DNA of 48,758 nucleotides from Collinsella sp. (GTDB lineage: Bacteria; Actinomycetota; Coriobacteriia; Coriobacteriales; Coriobacteriaceae). Under the pieces are notes generated by a model, which was not told where the DNA came from, ran no database searches, and saw only the letters and a list, made by a program, of their open reading frames with translations. The translations under genes and the position numbers were made by a program. Where the stretch lies: assembly GCA_019414345.1 (NCBI GenBank), contig DXMF01000018.1, forward strand, positions 1-48,758, given 5' to 3'. Shown here piece after piece: positions 10,675-18,380 of the stretch. Numbering within the stretch: position 1 is the first letter of the stretch; each line of letters starts with the position of its first letter.

Positions 10675-12810
10675 ATGGGGCGCAATAACAAGCATAAGCG
10701 TGGAGCTCGCAATAAGCGCGGGCCGGTGCGCAGCGAACGCCGTCCGAGCCTGACCGGGCGCGTGCAGCTCCATGAGCACAGTGCCTATGTCATAACCGAG
10801 AATGGCGACTACAAGGTCATGGGTCGCGGCAAGCGTGAGATCATGGACGGTGATACCGTTGCCGTGAGCATTAAGAACAGCCCGCACGGTGAGCGGCGCG
10901 CCGTGATCGAGGGTGTGGTTGAGCGCGCAGCCATAAGCGTAGTGGGTACGTACCAGACCGCCGGTCCGCTCGGTGTGATTGAGCCGCTCGATTCGCGTTT
11001 GAAGGCCGACTTCTTCATTCTGCCCGAGGATACCTCGGCGGATCGTCTGGGCGTTCACCCGGGTGATGCCGTTGTCGCGCGCATTTTGACCTACCCGACG
11101 CGCCTGGAATCGGGTACCGTGACGATCGAACGCCGCATTGGCGGAGATGACGCGCCCGATTTGGGCGTTCAATATGTGATGGCGCGTTACGGCTATACCG
11201 ATAGCTATCCCGAGGCCGCGCTGGACGAGGCCGAGGGGCTTTCGCTCGATGTGTCCGCGGCGCTTAAGGACCCGCTCCGCCGCGATCTGCGCGACCGCTT
11301 TGTCATCACGATCGACCCGGTCGATGCGCGCGACTTTGACGATGCCATTTCGTTGGAGCGCACGCCCGAGGGTGGCTACAAGCTGGGTGTGCATATCGCC
11401 GACGTTTCACACTATGTGGCTTGGGACGGGCATATCGATCTTGAGGCTCGCCATCGTACGACATCGGTGTATCTGGCCGATCGCGTGCTTCCCATGCTGC
11501 CCGAACGCCTGTCCAATGACCTGTGCTCGCTTCGCCCTGACGAGGACCGTCTTGCGTTTACCGTCGATATCGAGCTCAATGCGCAGGGTCGCGTGCGGCA
11601 TTACGATCCGTATCCCAGCGTGATTCGCTCGCGTGTGCGTATGGACTATGACGGCGCCGAGGCGCTGCTGGTGCGTGCCGGCGCGGTTGAGTATTCGGTG
11701 CTGGAGGGTGCAGCCGAGGATGTTGCGGCTGCCGAGACCTCGCGCGAGGAAGTGCTTGAGCGCGGTCTTGCGTGCGAGGAGGCCGCCCGCGGCTACAACA
11801 TCGACCTCGGCGATTTCCTTGTCGCCGCTAACGAACTCGCCGAACTTCGCCGTCGTATTCGTCGCGCCCGCGGCTCAGTCGATTTTGACACAGCCGAGAT
11901 TCGCGCTCTATTGGATGAGGACGGAGTGCCCGTGCAGATTGTGGCGCGTGAGCGTTCGTGTGCCACGTCGCTTATCGAGGAAGCCATGCTGCTCGCCAAC
12001 GAGTGCGTTGCAGAGTGGCTGGCAGACCGTGATATCGAGGCCTGCTATCGTGTGCATGAGGATCCGAGCCCCGATAGCCTGCACGGTGCTGCCGTTGCGC
12101 TGGCGCAGCTAGGCATCATCGACGATCGCCGTGCTGCCGGTATTGCCCTGGGGAGCCCCGATGAGCTGCAGGCTGCAGTTGATGCTGCCGCCGGTTCGGC
12201 CAACGCACCGCTCGTTAACACGCTGCTTCTGCGCAGCATGCAGCGCGCGCTGTACAAGCCGCGCAACGAGGGCCACTTTGCGCTCGCCGCGCCGTGCTAC
12301 TGTCACTTTACGAGTCCCATCCGTCGCTACCCCGATCTGGTGGTGCACCGCGTGCTCAAACTGCAGTTGGCCTATGAGCAGCTCGGCGGCAAGGACGCCT
12401 TGGTCCGTACGCCGTGGCTGATCGGCAAGGGGCGCGAGTCGCTGCCGCGCATTCTGCCGCAGATCTGCCGCGCATGTAGCGATGCCGAGCGCGCGGCAGA
12501 TGCCGCCAGCCATGCGACGCAAAAGATCAAGATTGCCCAGTACTATGAGGATCGCCTGGGCGAGCGCTATGCCGGAACCGTCTCGTGGGTTAGCAGCATG
12601 GGCCTCTTTGTGCGCTTGGACCTGACGCAGGTCGAAGGCTTGGTTTCGATTAAGAGCCTGGGCAACGAGTGGTTCGAGTTCGACGAGGACGCGCTTACTC
12701 TGACGGGCGCCGACACAGGCACCCGTTACGAGCTGGGGCAGCGCGTGATTATCGAGGTCTCACGTGTCAATACCACGCGTGGGCACTTGGACTTCAAGCT
12801 TATCCATTAG
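10675..12810 (+). CDS. rnr: Ribonuclease R (RNase II/RNB family)
   Basis: 711-aa 3'-5' exoribonuclease. Order: basic N-terminus (GRNNKHKRGARNKRGP), cold-shock-like OB domains, the catalytic RNB domain with TIDPVDARDFDDAI near residue 214 (the Asp cluster that binds Mg), HFTSPIRRYPDLVVHR, and a C-terminal S1 domain (GERYAGTVSWVSSMGLFV). RNase R degrades structured RNA and acts with SmpB-tmRNA in ribosome rescue; smpB lies 4 kb downstream. GGAGG (10667-10671) before ATG 10675 fixes the start. A G+C-rich hairpin follows the stop. Confidence 0.94.
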   Translation: MGRNNKHKRGARNKRGPVRSERRPSLTGRVQLHEHSAYVITENGDYKVMGRGKREIMDGDTVAVSIKNSPHGERRAVIEGVVERAAISVVGTYQTAGPLGVIEPLDSRLKADFFILPEDTSADRLGVHPGDAVVARILTYPTRLESGTVTIERRIGGDDAPDLGVQYVMARYGYTDSYPEAALDEAEGLSLDVSAALKDPLRRDLRDRFVITIDPVDARDFDDAISLERTPEGGYKLGVHIADVSHYVAWDGHIDLEARHRTTSVYLADRVLPMLPERLSNDLCSLRPDEDRLAFTVDIELNAQGRVRHYDPYPSVIRSRVRMDYDGAEALLVRAGAVEYSVLEGAAEDVAAAETSREEVLERGLACEEAARGYNIDLGDFLVAANELAELRRRIRRARGSVDFDTAEIRALLDEDGVPVQIVARERSCATSLIEEAMLLANECVAEWLADRDIEACYRVHEDPSPDSLHGAAVALAQLGIIDDRRAAGIALGSPDELQAAVDAAAGSANAPLVNTLLLRSMQRALYKPRNEGHFALAAPCYCHFTSPIRRYPDLVVHRVLKLQLAYEQLGGKDALVRTPWLIGKGRESLPRILPQICRACSDAERAADAASHATQKIKIAQYYEDRLGERYAGTVSWVSSMGLFVRLDLTQVEGLVSIKSLGNEWFEFDEDALTLTGADTGTRYELGQRVIIEVSRVNTTRGHLDFKLIH

Positions 12811-12835
12811 CCAAATCCCGACTCATGGTGGAGGA

Positions 12836-12867
12836 GCGGAGGGCGGCCTTTCGGGACCGCCCTCCGC
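12836..12867 (+). terminator. Hairpin after rnr
   Basis: GCGGAGGGCGG pairs with CCGCCCTCCGC over about 10 nt. The T-run is poor (ATTTGAATT), so termination may be partial. Confidence 0.6.
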
Positions 12868-12929
12868 ATTTGAATTGTGGCCACCTTACCGTCTGCCTGG
12901 CTGCCCGCTTGCCTGCTATTTGGGAGGTA

Positions 12930-12968
12930 AAACCTACCAAAATAAACCTGTCCCTTTTTGGCAGGTTT
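12930..12968. repeat. GTCCC-loop hairpin, copy 3
   Basis: AAACCTACCAAAA (12930-12942) pairs, with one mismatch, with TTTTGGCAGGTTT (12956-12968). The loop again contains AAACCTGTCCC. The hairpin ends 19 bp before the recombinase start codon. Confidence 0.75.
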
Positions 12969-12987
12969 ACAAGAAAGCGGGGATGAG

Positions 12988-13593
12988 ATGGCGACGGTGT
13001 ACGGTTATGCGCGGGTGAGTTCGCGCGATCAAAATCTTAATCGGCAGCTGGATGCGCTGGGCGCCTATGGTGTGGGCTCGGCGAATATATATGCCGACCA
13101 TGCGAGCGGCAAGGACTTCGATCGGCCGCATTATCGCGAGCTGCTACACGTCCTGGGAGACGGGGACGTGCTGGTGGTGCTTTCTATCGACCGACTTGGC
13201 CGTAATTACTCCGAGATTCTTGAGGAATGGCGACGCATTACCAAGGAGCTCGGGGTTGCCATTGTGGTGTTGGACATGCCATTGCTTGACACGCGCGCCA
13301 GGGCCAGCGGCGCGCCGGATGTGACCAACGCCCTGATTGCCGATATTGTGCTGCAACTGCTGAGCTACGTGGCGCAGGTGGAGCGCGAGAATATCCATCG
13401 GCGCCAGGCGGAGGGAATTGCAGCGGCGCGGGCGCGAGGGGTCCGTTTCGGTCGACCTCGCAAGCCGTGCCCTCCTCAGTTTGAGCTGGTGCGCGATAGC
13501 TATGAGGCGGGCGATATTACCCGCAGCCAGGCAGCAAAGTGCCTGGGCGTGTGCGTGGGGACGTTCGATCGCTGGATGCGCGAGGCGGGGTAG
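12988..13593 (+). CDS. Small serine recombinase (resolvase/invertase family)
   Basis: 201 aa. The catalytic domain opens VYGYARVSSRDQNLNRQLDAL with the nucleophilic Ser at 11 or 12, followed by ADHASGKDFDRP, VLVVLSIDRLGRNY and the E-helix region LLSYVAQVERENIHRRQAEGI. The C-terminus (GDITRSQAAKCLGVCVGTFDRWMRE) is a helix-turn-helix. This is resolvase/invertase size, not a large phage integrase. No transposase, cargo or recognisable res site is next to it; the flanks are a GTCCC-loop hairpin and a VanZ-like gene. It may be a solitary remnant or invert or resolve a site elsewhere. ATG 12988 follows a weak AAAGCGGGG. Confidence 0.88.
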   Translation: MATVYGYARVSSRDQNLNRQLDALGAYGVGSANIYADHASGKDFDRPHYRELLHVLGDGDVLVVLSIDRLGRNYSEILEEWRRITKELGVAIVVLDMPLLDTRARASGAPDVTNALIADIVLQLLSYVAQVERENIHRRQAEGIAAARARGVRFGRPRKPCPPQFELVRDSYEAGDITRSQAAKCLGVCVGTFDRWMREAG

Positions 13594-13699
13594 GGGTTTG
13601 CGTCGCTTTGTCGCTTCCTGTTGCGATTCAAATTTTGATACGGTGACGATGTCATTTGGGGCTACACTCGCTCATATTTAAAAAGACGGAGGTTGGCCT

Positions 13700-14281
13700 T
13701 TGGCGCACATGAAGATAATAATCGGGTGGACCGCGATCGCTCTGTTCGCCGCAACGCTGGCGGGCATCTGGGTGCTGACGGAGCAAAACGCAGTGCAGAC
13801 GTCGTTGCTGAGCGAGTCCACCGCGCGCGTGGTGGAGGGTCAGGCTGCGAGCGTTCAGGCTGTCGATGCCACGGGTGAAGCTCAGGCGGAGAACGGAATG
13901 ACTGGGGGCACCGATTCGGCTGCCTCGAATGTCCGGTCTGGCCGACTTGCTTCCATTCGCATGTGGGTGGGCACAAACGTCCGTCGCGTTGCCCATACCG
14001 TAGAGTTTTTCTTCGTCGGATTATTCGCCTCGGTGGTCGTGGTTTGCTTTTCCAGGCGTCCGTGGAGCGTATGCTCCCGTTGCGTGCCCGTATTGCTCTT
14101 TTGCGCCGCCTGCTCCGTTGGCGATCAGGTACATAAGATCTTTGTTCCCGGCAGGCATTTCGACGTTATCGATTTAGGATTCGATGCTGCGGGCTATGTC
14201 ACCGCCATGCTGTTGGTATTGCTGGCAGCGGCGTTGGTGCGCCATGTGACTCGGCCGATCGGCGCCCATGCGAGGCGCTAG
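13700..14281 (+). CDS. VanZ-like membrane protein
   Basis: 193 aa with about four membrane helices. The VanZ signature is visible: VEFFFVGLFA in the middle and GDQVHKIFVPGRHFDVIDLG followed by a small-residue helix, matching the family pattern of an E/D-Q-x-F-x-P-G-R-x-x-x-x-D segment. VanZ proteins give low-level teicoplanin resistance in some Gram-positives, but most chromosomal VanZ-like genes have no proven role. A TTG start at 13700 is spaced 7 nt from GGAGG (13688-13692); the ATG at 13709 is 16 nt away. Residues ~35-85 form an Ala/Gly/Glu-rich insert between helix 1 and helix 2, longer than usual. Confidence 0.7.
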   Translation: MAHMKIIIGWTAIALFAATLAGIWVLTEQNAVQTSLLSESTARVVEGQAASVQAVDATGEAQAENGMTGGTDSAASNVRSGRLASIRMWVGTNVRRVAHTVEFFFVGLFASVVVVCFSRRPWSVCSRCVPVLLFCAACSVGDQVHKIFVPGRHFDVIDLGFDAAGYVTAMLLVLLAAALVRHVTRPIGAHARR

Positions 14282-14403
14282 CCTTAAGACGAGACATCGC
14301 GACTGCCTATGCTTCGACATTGACTACAATAACGGCTGCAATCGCGAGTGGTCGTCGATGTGCAGTTTTCCAGACACCTGTTTTCTCTAAGAAAGGAAAT
14401 CCC

Positions 14404-14763
14404 ATGGCGGTATTGTTTGTTGAATATCCCAAGTGCTCGACCTGTAAGAAGGCCAAGGCATGGCTGGACGAACATGGGGTAGAGTATATCGATCGCGATA
14501 TCGTTTTGGACAATCCCACGGCTGATGAGCTTGCGACCTGGATTGCTCGTTCGGGGCTGCCGGTGCGGCGCTTCTTTAATTCGTCGGGCATGAAATATCG
14601 AGAGCTGGGCCTGAAGGCGCGTCTGGATGCGGGCATGACGGATCAGGAGTGCTACGAGCTGCTGGCGACCGACGGCATGCTGGTCAAGCGTCCGCTGCTG
14701 GTGGGCGACGACTTTGCGATTCCTGGGTTTAAGGAAGCGGCCTGGACCGAGGTGCTGCTGTAG
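14404..14763 (+). CDS. ArsC/Spx-family thioredoxin-fold protein
   Basis: 119 aa, beginning AVLFVEYPKCSTCKKAKAWL. The CxxC in CSTC and the following ArsC-family landmarks (YIDRDIVLDNPT, GLPVRRFFNSSGMKYREL, LLVGDDFAIPGF) place it in the ArsC/Spx superfamily. The lone gene, without ars transporter genes, argues for the YffB/Spx-like branch of unknown substrate rather than a dedicated arsenate reductase. AAGAAAGGAA precedes ATG 14404. Three family C palindromes start 6 bp after the stop and may form its transcript end. Confidence 0.8.
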   Translation: MAVLFVEYPKCSTCKKAKAWLDEHGVEYIDRDIVLDNPTADELATWIARSGLPVRRFFNSSGMKYRELGLKARLDAGMTDQECYELLATDGMLVKRPLLVGDDFAIPGFKEAAWTEVLL

Positions 14764-14768
14764 TGGCT

Positions 14769-14817
14769 GCGGAAAGTGCGTCCCGGAATTCGCTTCCAGA
14801 ATGGGATGCACTTTCCC
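14769..14817. repeat. Family C palindrome, unit 1
   Basis: GCGGAAAGTGCGTCCC (14769-14784), 18-nt centre, GGGATGCACTTTCCC (14803-14817). First of three tandem units with a 62-bp period. Confidence 0.8.
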
Positions 14818-14830
14818 AAAGTGGCCGGTT

Positions 14831-14880
14831 GCGGAAAGCACGTCCCATTCTGAGCTTCGATTGTGGGACACGGTTTCCGG
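14831..14880. repeat. Family C palindrome, unit 2
   Basis: GCGGAAAGCACGTCCC, 18-nt centre containing GAGCTTCG, then GGGACACGGTTTCCGG. Starts exactly 62 bp after unit 1. Confidence 0.8.
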
Positions 14881-14892
14881 TTGAGGGCTCGA

Positions 14893-14942
14893 CGGGAAAG
14901 TGGGGACCAGTTTGAGCTTGAAATCTGGGACGCACTTTCCGC
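14893..14942. repeat. Family C palindrome, unit 3
   Basis: CGGGAAAGTGGGGACC, 18-nt centre containing GAGCTTGA, then GGGACGCACTTTCCGC. Starts 62 bp after unit 2 and ends 18 bp before the stop codon of the convergent gene at 14960. Confidence 0.8.
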
Positions 14943-14959
14943 CGGCGGGCCTGCCCCAG

Positions 14960-15370
14960 TCAGTCCGCCAGCCGCGCCCATTCGTGCGGATCGTAGACCT
15001 TTACGTGTTTGTTGGGCTTGCCGCTCCAGTACTCCTCGTCCATAAAGGGCAGATATGCCTGAACGCCGGGGCAGATAAAGGGAATCCGCTGCTGTTGCAG
15101 TCGCTCGCGCTGGCGCTGCTCCAGGTGCGCCTCGGATATGACGGTCGGCATACCGGACAACTCGACGAGGCTTGCCTGGATTCGCTTAAGGTCGGGGAGT
15201 CCCGCGTGCCATGACATCCGCATGATCAAAAAGGATGCACGGCGGTATTTTGCCTGCACCACAGTAATGGCGGGGCGCAGTGTGGGATGGATTTTGTCCC
15301 GTTCGGGCCAAAGGTCGGCAGTGATCTCAAGGCCCAGGGTCTCCCATAGGTAATCAAGCTCTTCGTCCAT
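14960..15370 (-). CDS. Conserved-looking protein of unknown function
   Basis: 136 aa on the minus strand, ATG at 15370. I do not recognise a catalytic motif. The middle (ISEAHLEQRQRERL, then IPFICPGVQAYLPFM) resembles the N-terminal part of a group of MarR-annotated Clostridia/Actinobacteria proteins in which an RQR..L....IPF....Q.YLPF segment precedes a winged helix; that winged helix is missing here. It may be a truncated relative. It converges on the arsC-like gene with family C palindromes between the two. Codon style matches the chromosome. Confidence 0.55.
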   Translation of the reverse strand: MDEELDYLWETLGLEITADLWPERDKIHPTLRPAITVVQAKYRRASFLIMRMSWHAGLPDLKRIQASLVELSGMPTVISEAHLEQRQRERLQQQRIPFICPGVQAYLPFMDEEYWSGKPNKHVKVYDPHEWARLAD

Positions 15371-15573
15371 GGCGCCTCGATATCTACGCGATCATTGATA
15401 CTTCGATTGTGTTGCCTGGTGCTATCGTTTTCGCGGTAGAATCTGCCAACGGTTGACGGCTACCGCTCGCGGCGTTTTGCCCTTCGTGTACAGCGGTCGG
15501 CTTCACAGGTCCTTCACGGGTTGGACTAAATTAGGCCAATTTGACTGAATTTCAAAAAAGTCAAAATTGGGGC

Positions 15574-15602
15574 TTGCGTCACGGCGAGACTTCCCGTATA
15601 TT
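15574..15602 (+). promoter_or_regulatory. Promoter of the tRNA pair
   Basis: TTGCGT (15574-15579), 17-bp spacer, TATATT (15597-15602), ending about 45 bp before tRNA-Gln. The preceding ~200 bp (15371-15573) hold no gene I can support. Confidence 0.7.
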
Positions 15603-15646
15603 TCTTTCTTGCGCAAAGGCACAGCCGAGCGCAGCGATGCAGTCAT

Positions 15647-15720
15647 TGGGATGTCGTCTAATGGCAGGACAGCGGATTCTGGTTCCGTCAATGGGGGTTC
15701 GACTCCCTCCATCCCAGCCA
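15647..15720 (+). tRNA. tRNA-Gln (anticodon CTG)
   Basis: 74 nt including encoded CCA. The acceptor TGGGATG pairs with CATCCCA. The anticodon stem GCGGA/TCCGT encloses TTCTGGT, anticodon CTG. The T-loop GTTCGACTC is canonical. It starts with U1-A72, typical of bacterial tRNA-Gln. Confidence 0.93.
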
Positions 15721-15737
15721 TTGCATTTGCTACATAT

Positions 15738-15814
15738 GGCCCGTTCGTCTAGCGGTTTAGGACGCCGCCCTCTCAAGGCGGAGATCACCAGTTCGAATCT
15801 GGTACGGGCTACCA
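15738..15814 (+). tRNA. tRNA-Glu (anticodon CTC)
   Basis: 77 nt including CCA. The acceptor GGCCCGT pairs with ACGGGCT (G1 opposite U72). The anticodon stem CCGCC/GGCGG encloses CTCTCAA, anticodon CTC. The T-arm ACCAG-TTCGAAT-CTGGT is canonical. It follows tRNA-Gln by 17 bp and shares its transcript. Confidence 0.93.
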
Positions 15815-15824
15815 AAATTGAACG

Positions 15825-15855
15825 CCCGGGCCTCGCAAGAGACCCGGGTTTTGTG
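15825..15855 (+). terminator. Terminator of the tRNA operon
   Basis: CCCGGGcCTC pairs with GAGaCCCGGG over GCAA, followed by TTTTG. Confidence 0.8.
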
Positions 15856-15909
15856 TATTGACCGATGTTTAAGGCGCGTTGAGTCTGCCGCCTGGACCGA
15901 GGAGTTGTC

Positions 15910-16827
15910 ATGGACCTGCCCATCAGCTTGCAAGACATCACGTATGCCGAGAACTATCTGGCGCAGGGCGACCTGGCTACGGCGACGCCGCTGCTGGAGC
16001 GCCTGGTGGAGCTCGCCGAGGAGTATATCGACGCCGAGTGCAAGACGGAGGAGAAGCGCCAATACTTTAGCTTTGATAGCAAGTTTGAGCGCTTGGCCTA
16101 TCGCCGCGTGGAGAAGGATCCGCGCGAGCTCGTGCAGGTCGAGGTGCCGTTTGACCGCCTGTACTCTGATATGGCGTTTGCCTACATTCGCCAGCAGGAT
16201 TATGTGAGCGCTCGCAATGCCCTGATGCAGGCTGTGCGTTGGGACCCCATGAACTGCAACTATCGCTTGGATTTGGCCGAGCTGTTCCGCGCACTCGAAG
16301 ACAAGCAGGAATGGGCATCGCTCTCGTTCTCGGTGCTGGAGCGTGCAAGCGATGGCAAGTGCGCCGCCCGCGCTTACGCCAATCTGGGTCAGTACTTCTT
16401 GGAGCCCGAGACCGAGAACGTTTCGGCTGCCGTGGGCTGCGCGCGTCTGGCGCTGCGCCTGGCGCCCAACGATGCGCATACGACGCGCCTGCTCAACAAG
16501 ATCCATACCACCTATCCGGATGCCGCCGATGAGAGCGACGAGCACGTGATGGGTGAACTGGCCCTGCAAGGCGTTCCGACCTCGCCTTCGGCCGAGATTG
16601 CCATCTGCCTGATTATGTGCGCGACCGATGCTGCAAGCGACGGCGACAAGCAGGAGGCGACGCGCCTGACGGTACGTGCTCGCGACTTGGTGGGCGAGGA
16701 GGCCTGCGCGGCGATTATCAAACTGGTGCGTGAGAGCGATGCCGAGCTCAATGCCGAGCGCAAGGCAAAGCGCGAGGCTGCGGGCTCAAACGCCGATGGC
16801 GCCAAGGAGGCCGGCGATGCCCAGTAA
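15910..16827 (+). CDS. TPR-like repeat protein of unknown function
   Basis: 305 aa, mostly helical. Repeats of the TPR kind are visible: YAENYLAQGDLATATPLLER near the start, LYSDMAFAYIRQQDYVSARNAL near residue 95, and AYANLGQYFLEP with ALRLAPNDAHTTRLL near 155-195. The C-terminus is charged and Ala-rich (AERKAKREAA). TPR domains are protein-interaction scaffolds; no enzyme motif is present. The gene overlaps smpB by 11 nt, so the two are translated together; whether the protein helps ribosome rescue or only shares the operon is unknown. Confidence 0.75.
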   Translation: MDLPISLQDITYAENYLAQGDLATATPLLERLVELAEEYIDAECKTEEKRQYFSFDSKFERLAYRRVEKDPRELVQVEVPFDRLYSDMAFAYIRQQDYVSARNALMQAVRWDPMNCNYRLDLAELFRALEDKQEWASLSFSVLERASDGKCAARAYANLGQYFLEPETENVSAAVGCARLALRLAPNDAHTTRLLNKIHTTYPDAADESDEHVMGELALQGVPTSPSAEIAICLIMCATDAASDGDKQEATRLTVRARDLVGEEACAAIIKLVRESDAELNAERKAKREAAGSNADGAKEAGDAQ

Positions 16828-17287
16828 GCGCGAGCGCAAACTCATTTCCAAGAATCGCTCGGCACATCACGAGTACTTTATCGATGAGACGTTTGAGTGC
16901 GGTATTGAGCTGAGCGGCACCGAGGTCAAGTCGATTCGCGAGCGCGCCTGTCAGATCACTGACACTTTTGCGCTGATTCGTGGCGGCGAGTGCTGGCTCG
17001 TCGGACTGCATATCCACCCTTATAGCCATGGTGGCGTGTGGAATCGCGATCCCGACCGTCGGCGTCGTCTGCTGCTGCACCGCAAGGAGATCGACTTTCT
17101 TGACGGCAAACTTCGCAACCGTGGTTATGCGCTGGTTCCGTTGGAGCTCTACTTTAATACCGACGGCCGCGTAAAGCTGCTGCTGGGTCTGGGTCGCGGC
17201 AAGAAGCTCTACGACAAGCGCGAGGACATGGCCAAGCGTGATGTCCAACGCGAGATCGACCGCGCCCTTAAGGAACGCAACCGCTAG
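16817..17287 (+). CDS. smpB: SsrA-binding protein SmpB
   Basis: 156 aa. Typical SmpB: KLISKNRSAHHEYFIDETFE, GIELSGTEVKSIRE, the central HIHPYSHGG..NRDPDRRRRLLLH, and the C-terminal helix KLYDKREDMAKRDVQREIDR that enters the empty mRNA channel. SmpB carries tmRNA to stalled ribosomes. ATG 16817 lies inside the end of the TPR gene, after GGAGG at 16806-16810; longer upstream frames run inside that gene and are rejected. The expected ssrA tmRNA gene is not recognisable within this window. Confidence 0.95.
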   Translation: MPSKRERKLISKNRSAHHEYFIDETFECGIELSGTEVKSIRERACQITDTFALIRGGECWLVGLHIHPYSHGGVWNRDPDRRRRLLLHRKEIDFLDGKLRNRGYALVPLELYFNTDGRVKLLLGLGRGKKLYDKREDMAKRDVQREIDRALKERNR

Positions 17288-17299
17288 GCACTCTGTATA

Positions 17300-17366
17300 A
17301 GTTGCGGTGGAATACGGACTGTTTTGCCTATTTGAGGGGCTATTCAGTCCCTATTTCACCGCAACT
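17300..17366. repeat. Family B palindrome, copy 1 (imperfect)
   Basis: 67-bp inverted repeat beginning AGTTGCGGTGGAATACGG and ending CTATTTCACCGCAACT, with four mismatches between the 24-nt arms. It starts 13 bp after the smpB stop. The second copy at 31357-31423 has the same length. Confidence 0.8.
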
Positions 17367-17408
17367 GCGGGCGTCTCATCTTTCTTACTGTTCTGACACA
17401 TATGTCTC

Positions 17409-17442
17409 AAAGGCGGCGTCCGTTATGGGTGCCGCCTTTTTT
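17409..17442 (+). terminator. Terminator downstream of smpB
   Basis: AAAGGCGGC pairs with GCCGCCTTT across GTCCGTTATGGGT, followed by a T-run. Confidence 0.8.
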
Positions 17443-17493
17443 GTGGGTACATACATTCATGAGGTTCCAACCCGAGCTAGGGGAGTGATCGTT

Positions 17494-17997
17494 ATGGACA
17501 AAACTGCGTTCTTTACCATGCCGAGCGGTCTGTACGTGGTGAGCGCTGCGGCAGACGGGTTGCGCGCCGGCTGCGTCATCAACACTGCGGTGCAGGTGAC
17601 GTCCATGCCGCCGCGTATTTCGGTTGCCGTGAACAAGGACAATGTCACCTCGGGCGTCATCGCATCGGCCAAAGCGTTCGCGCTGACCGTGATCGATCAG
17701 ACCGCCGACATGCTCTACATCGGTAACTTTGGGTTCCGCACCAGCAGCGATTATGACAAGTTTGCCAAATACGAGACCCGCGAGACGGCTCTGGGCATGC
17801 CCTATGTGCCTGAGCACGCGGCGGCCCTGTTTAGCTGCCGTTTGATCGACACTGTGGATGTGGGCACGCATCTGCTGTTTATTGGCGAGGTCGAGGATGC
17901 CGAGCGCCTGAGCGACGAGACGCCGCTGACGTACGACTACTATCACGAGGTGCTAAAGGGCAAGACGCCGCCCAAAGCCTCGTCGTATCAAGGCTAG
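17494..17997 (+). CDS. Flavin reductase-like (FMN-binding split-barrel) protein
   Basis: 167 aa. FFTMPSGLYVVSAAADGLRAG, then AVQVTSMPPRISVAVNKDN and FALTVIDQTADM match the flavin-reductase-like domain, in which an FMN-binding split barrel uses NAD(P)H or a partner protein. AGGGGAG at 17479-17485 supports ATG 17494. A rubredoxin gene follows after 88 bp, and such flavin domains are often found next to or fused with rubredoxins in anaerobes (oxygen and peroxide defence); joint work is likely but is inference. The intervening promoter means the rubredoxin can also be made alone. Confidence 0.85.
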   Translation: MDKTAFFTMPSGLYVVSAAADGLRAGCVINTAVQVTSMPPRISVAVNKDNVTSGVIASAKAFALTVIDQTADMLYIGNFGFRTSSDYDKFAKYETRETALGMPYVPEHAAALFSCRLIDTVDVGTHLLFIGEVEDAERLSDETPLTYDYYHEVLKGKTPPKASSYQG

Positions 17998-18014
17998 AAA
18001 TGTTCTAAAAATAC

Positions 18015-18042
18015 TTGCATTATGTTATTGAGAATATATACT
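18015..18042 (+). promoter_or_regulatory. Promoter of the rubredoxin gene
   Basis: TTGCAT (18015-18020), 16-bp A+T-rich spacer, TATACT (18037-18042). The stretch TTATTGAGAATATATACTAA is A+T-rich against a G+C-rich genome and partly symmetric, so an iron or peroxide regulator site is possible but unproven. Confidence 0.6.
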
Positions 18043-18085
18043 AATAAGAAAGTACACCAGCAGTCACGTTCGAGAGGAGAACATC

Positions 18086-18229
18086 ATGGCTGAGGAAAAG
18101 AAGACGTATAAGTTTGTGTGCACCGTTTGCGGTTACGAGGTTGAGGTCGACACGCCCGAGCTGCCCGAGGATTACGTGTGCCCGGTGTGCGGCGTCGGTC
18201 CCGATCAGTTTGAGCTCGTCGAGGAGTAA
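18086..18229 (+). CDS. Rubredoxin
   Basis: 47 aa, small electron carrier with one Fe(Cys)4 centre. CTVCGYEVEV near residue 12 and CPVCGVGPDQFELVEE at the end provide the two CxxC iron loops, with the usual spacing and the conserved GPDQFE. AGAGGAGA precedes ATG 18086. It probably passes electrons with the flavin protein just upstream in oxygen or peroxide detoxification; the partner is inferred from position. Confidence 0.93.
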   Translation: MAEEKKTYKFVCTVCGYEVEVDTPELPEDYVCPVCGVGPDQFELVEE

Positions 18230-18268
18230 CTCGCAGGCACACGGCGAAAGCCGAACATAGCTCTGTCC

Positions 18269-18305
18269 AAGGGTCCCGGTCGAATTCTCGGCCGGGACCC
18301 TTTTG
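18269..18305 (+). terminator. Terminator of the rubredoxin gene
   Basis: AAGGGTCCCGG pairs with CCGGGACCCTT across a short loop, followed by TTTTG. Confidence 0.88.
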
Positions 18306-18336
18306 ATTTATCTGACGGTTTAAAACGGTCTCACGT

Positions 18337-18352
18337 GTTACAGATTAAGACG
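18337..18352. repeat. Family A palindrome, right half only
   Basis: GTTACAGATTAAGACG matches the right arm of family A. The expected left arm 27 nt upstream is absent; the rubredoxin terminator occupies that place. A decayed or truncated copy. Confidence 0.6.
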
Positions 18353-18380
18353 TTATATCTGGACAGTCACGCCATCTCAA

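Noticed and set aside
14404..14763. Arsenic resistance locus
   Set aside because: The ArsC/Spx-like protein has no arsR, arsB or acr3 neighbour, so a dedicated arsenate reductase is not supported.
17288..17493. tmRNA gene next to smpB
   Set aside because: The region holds a family B palindrome and a terminator; no tRNA-like ends, CCA or tag-reading frame are visible.
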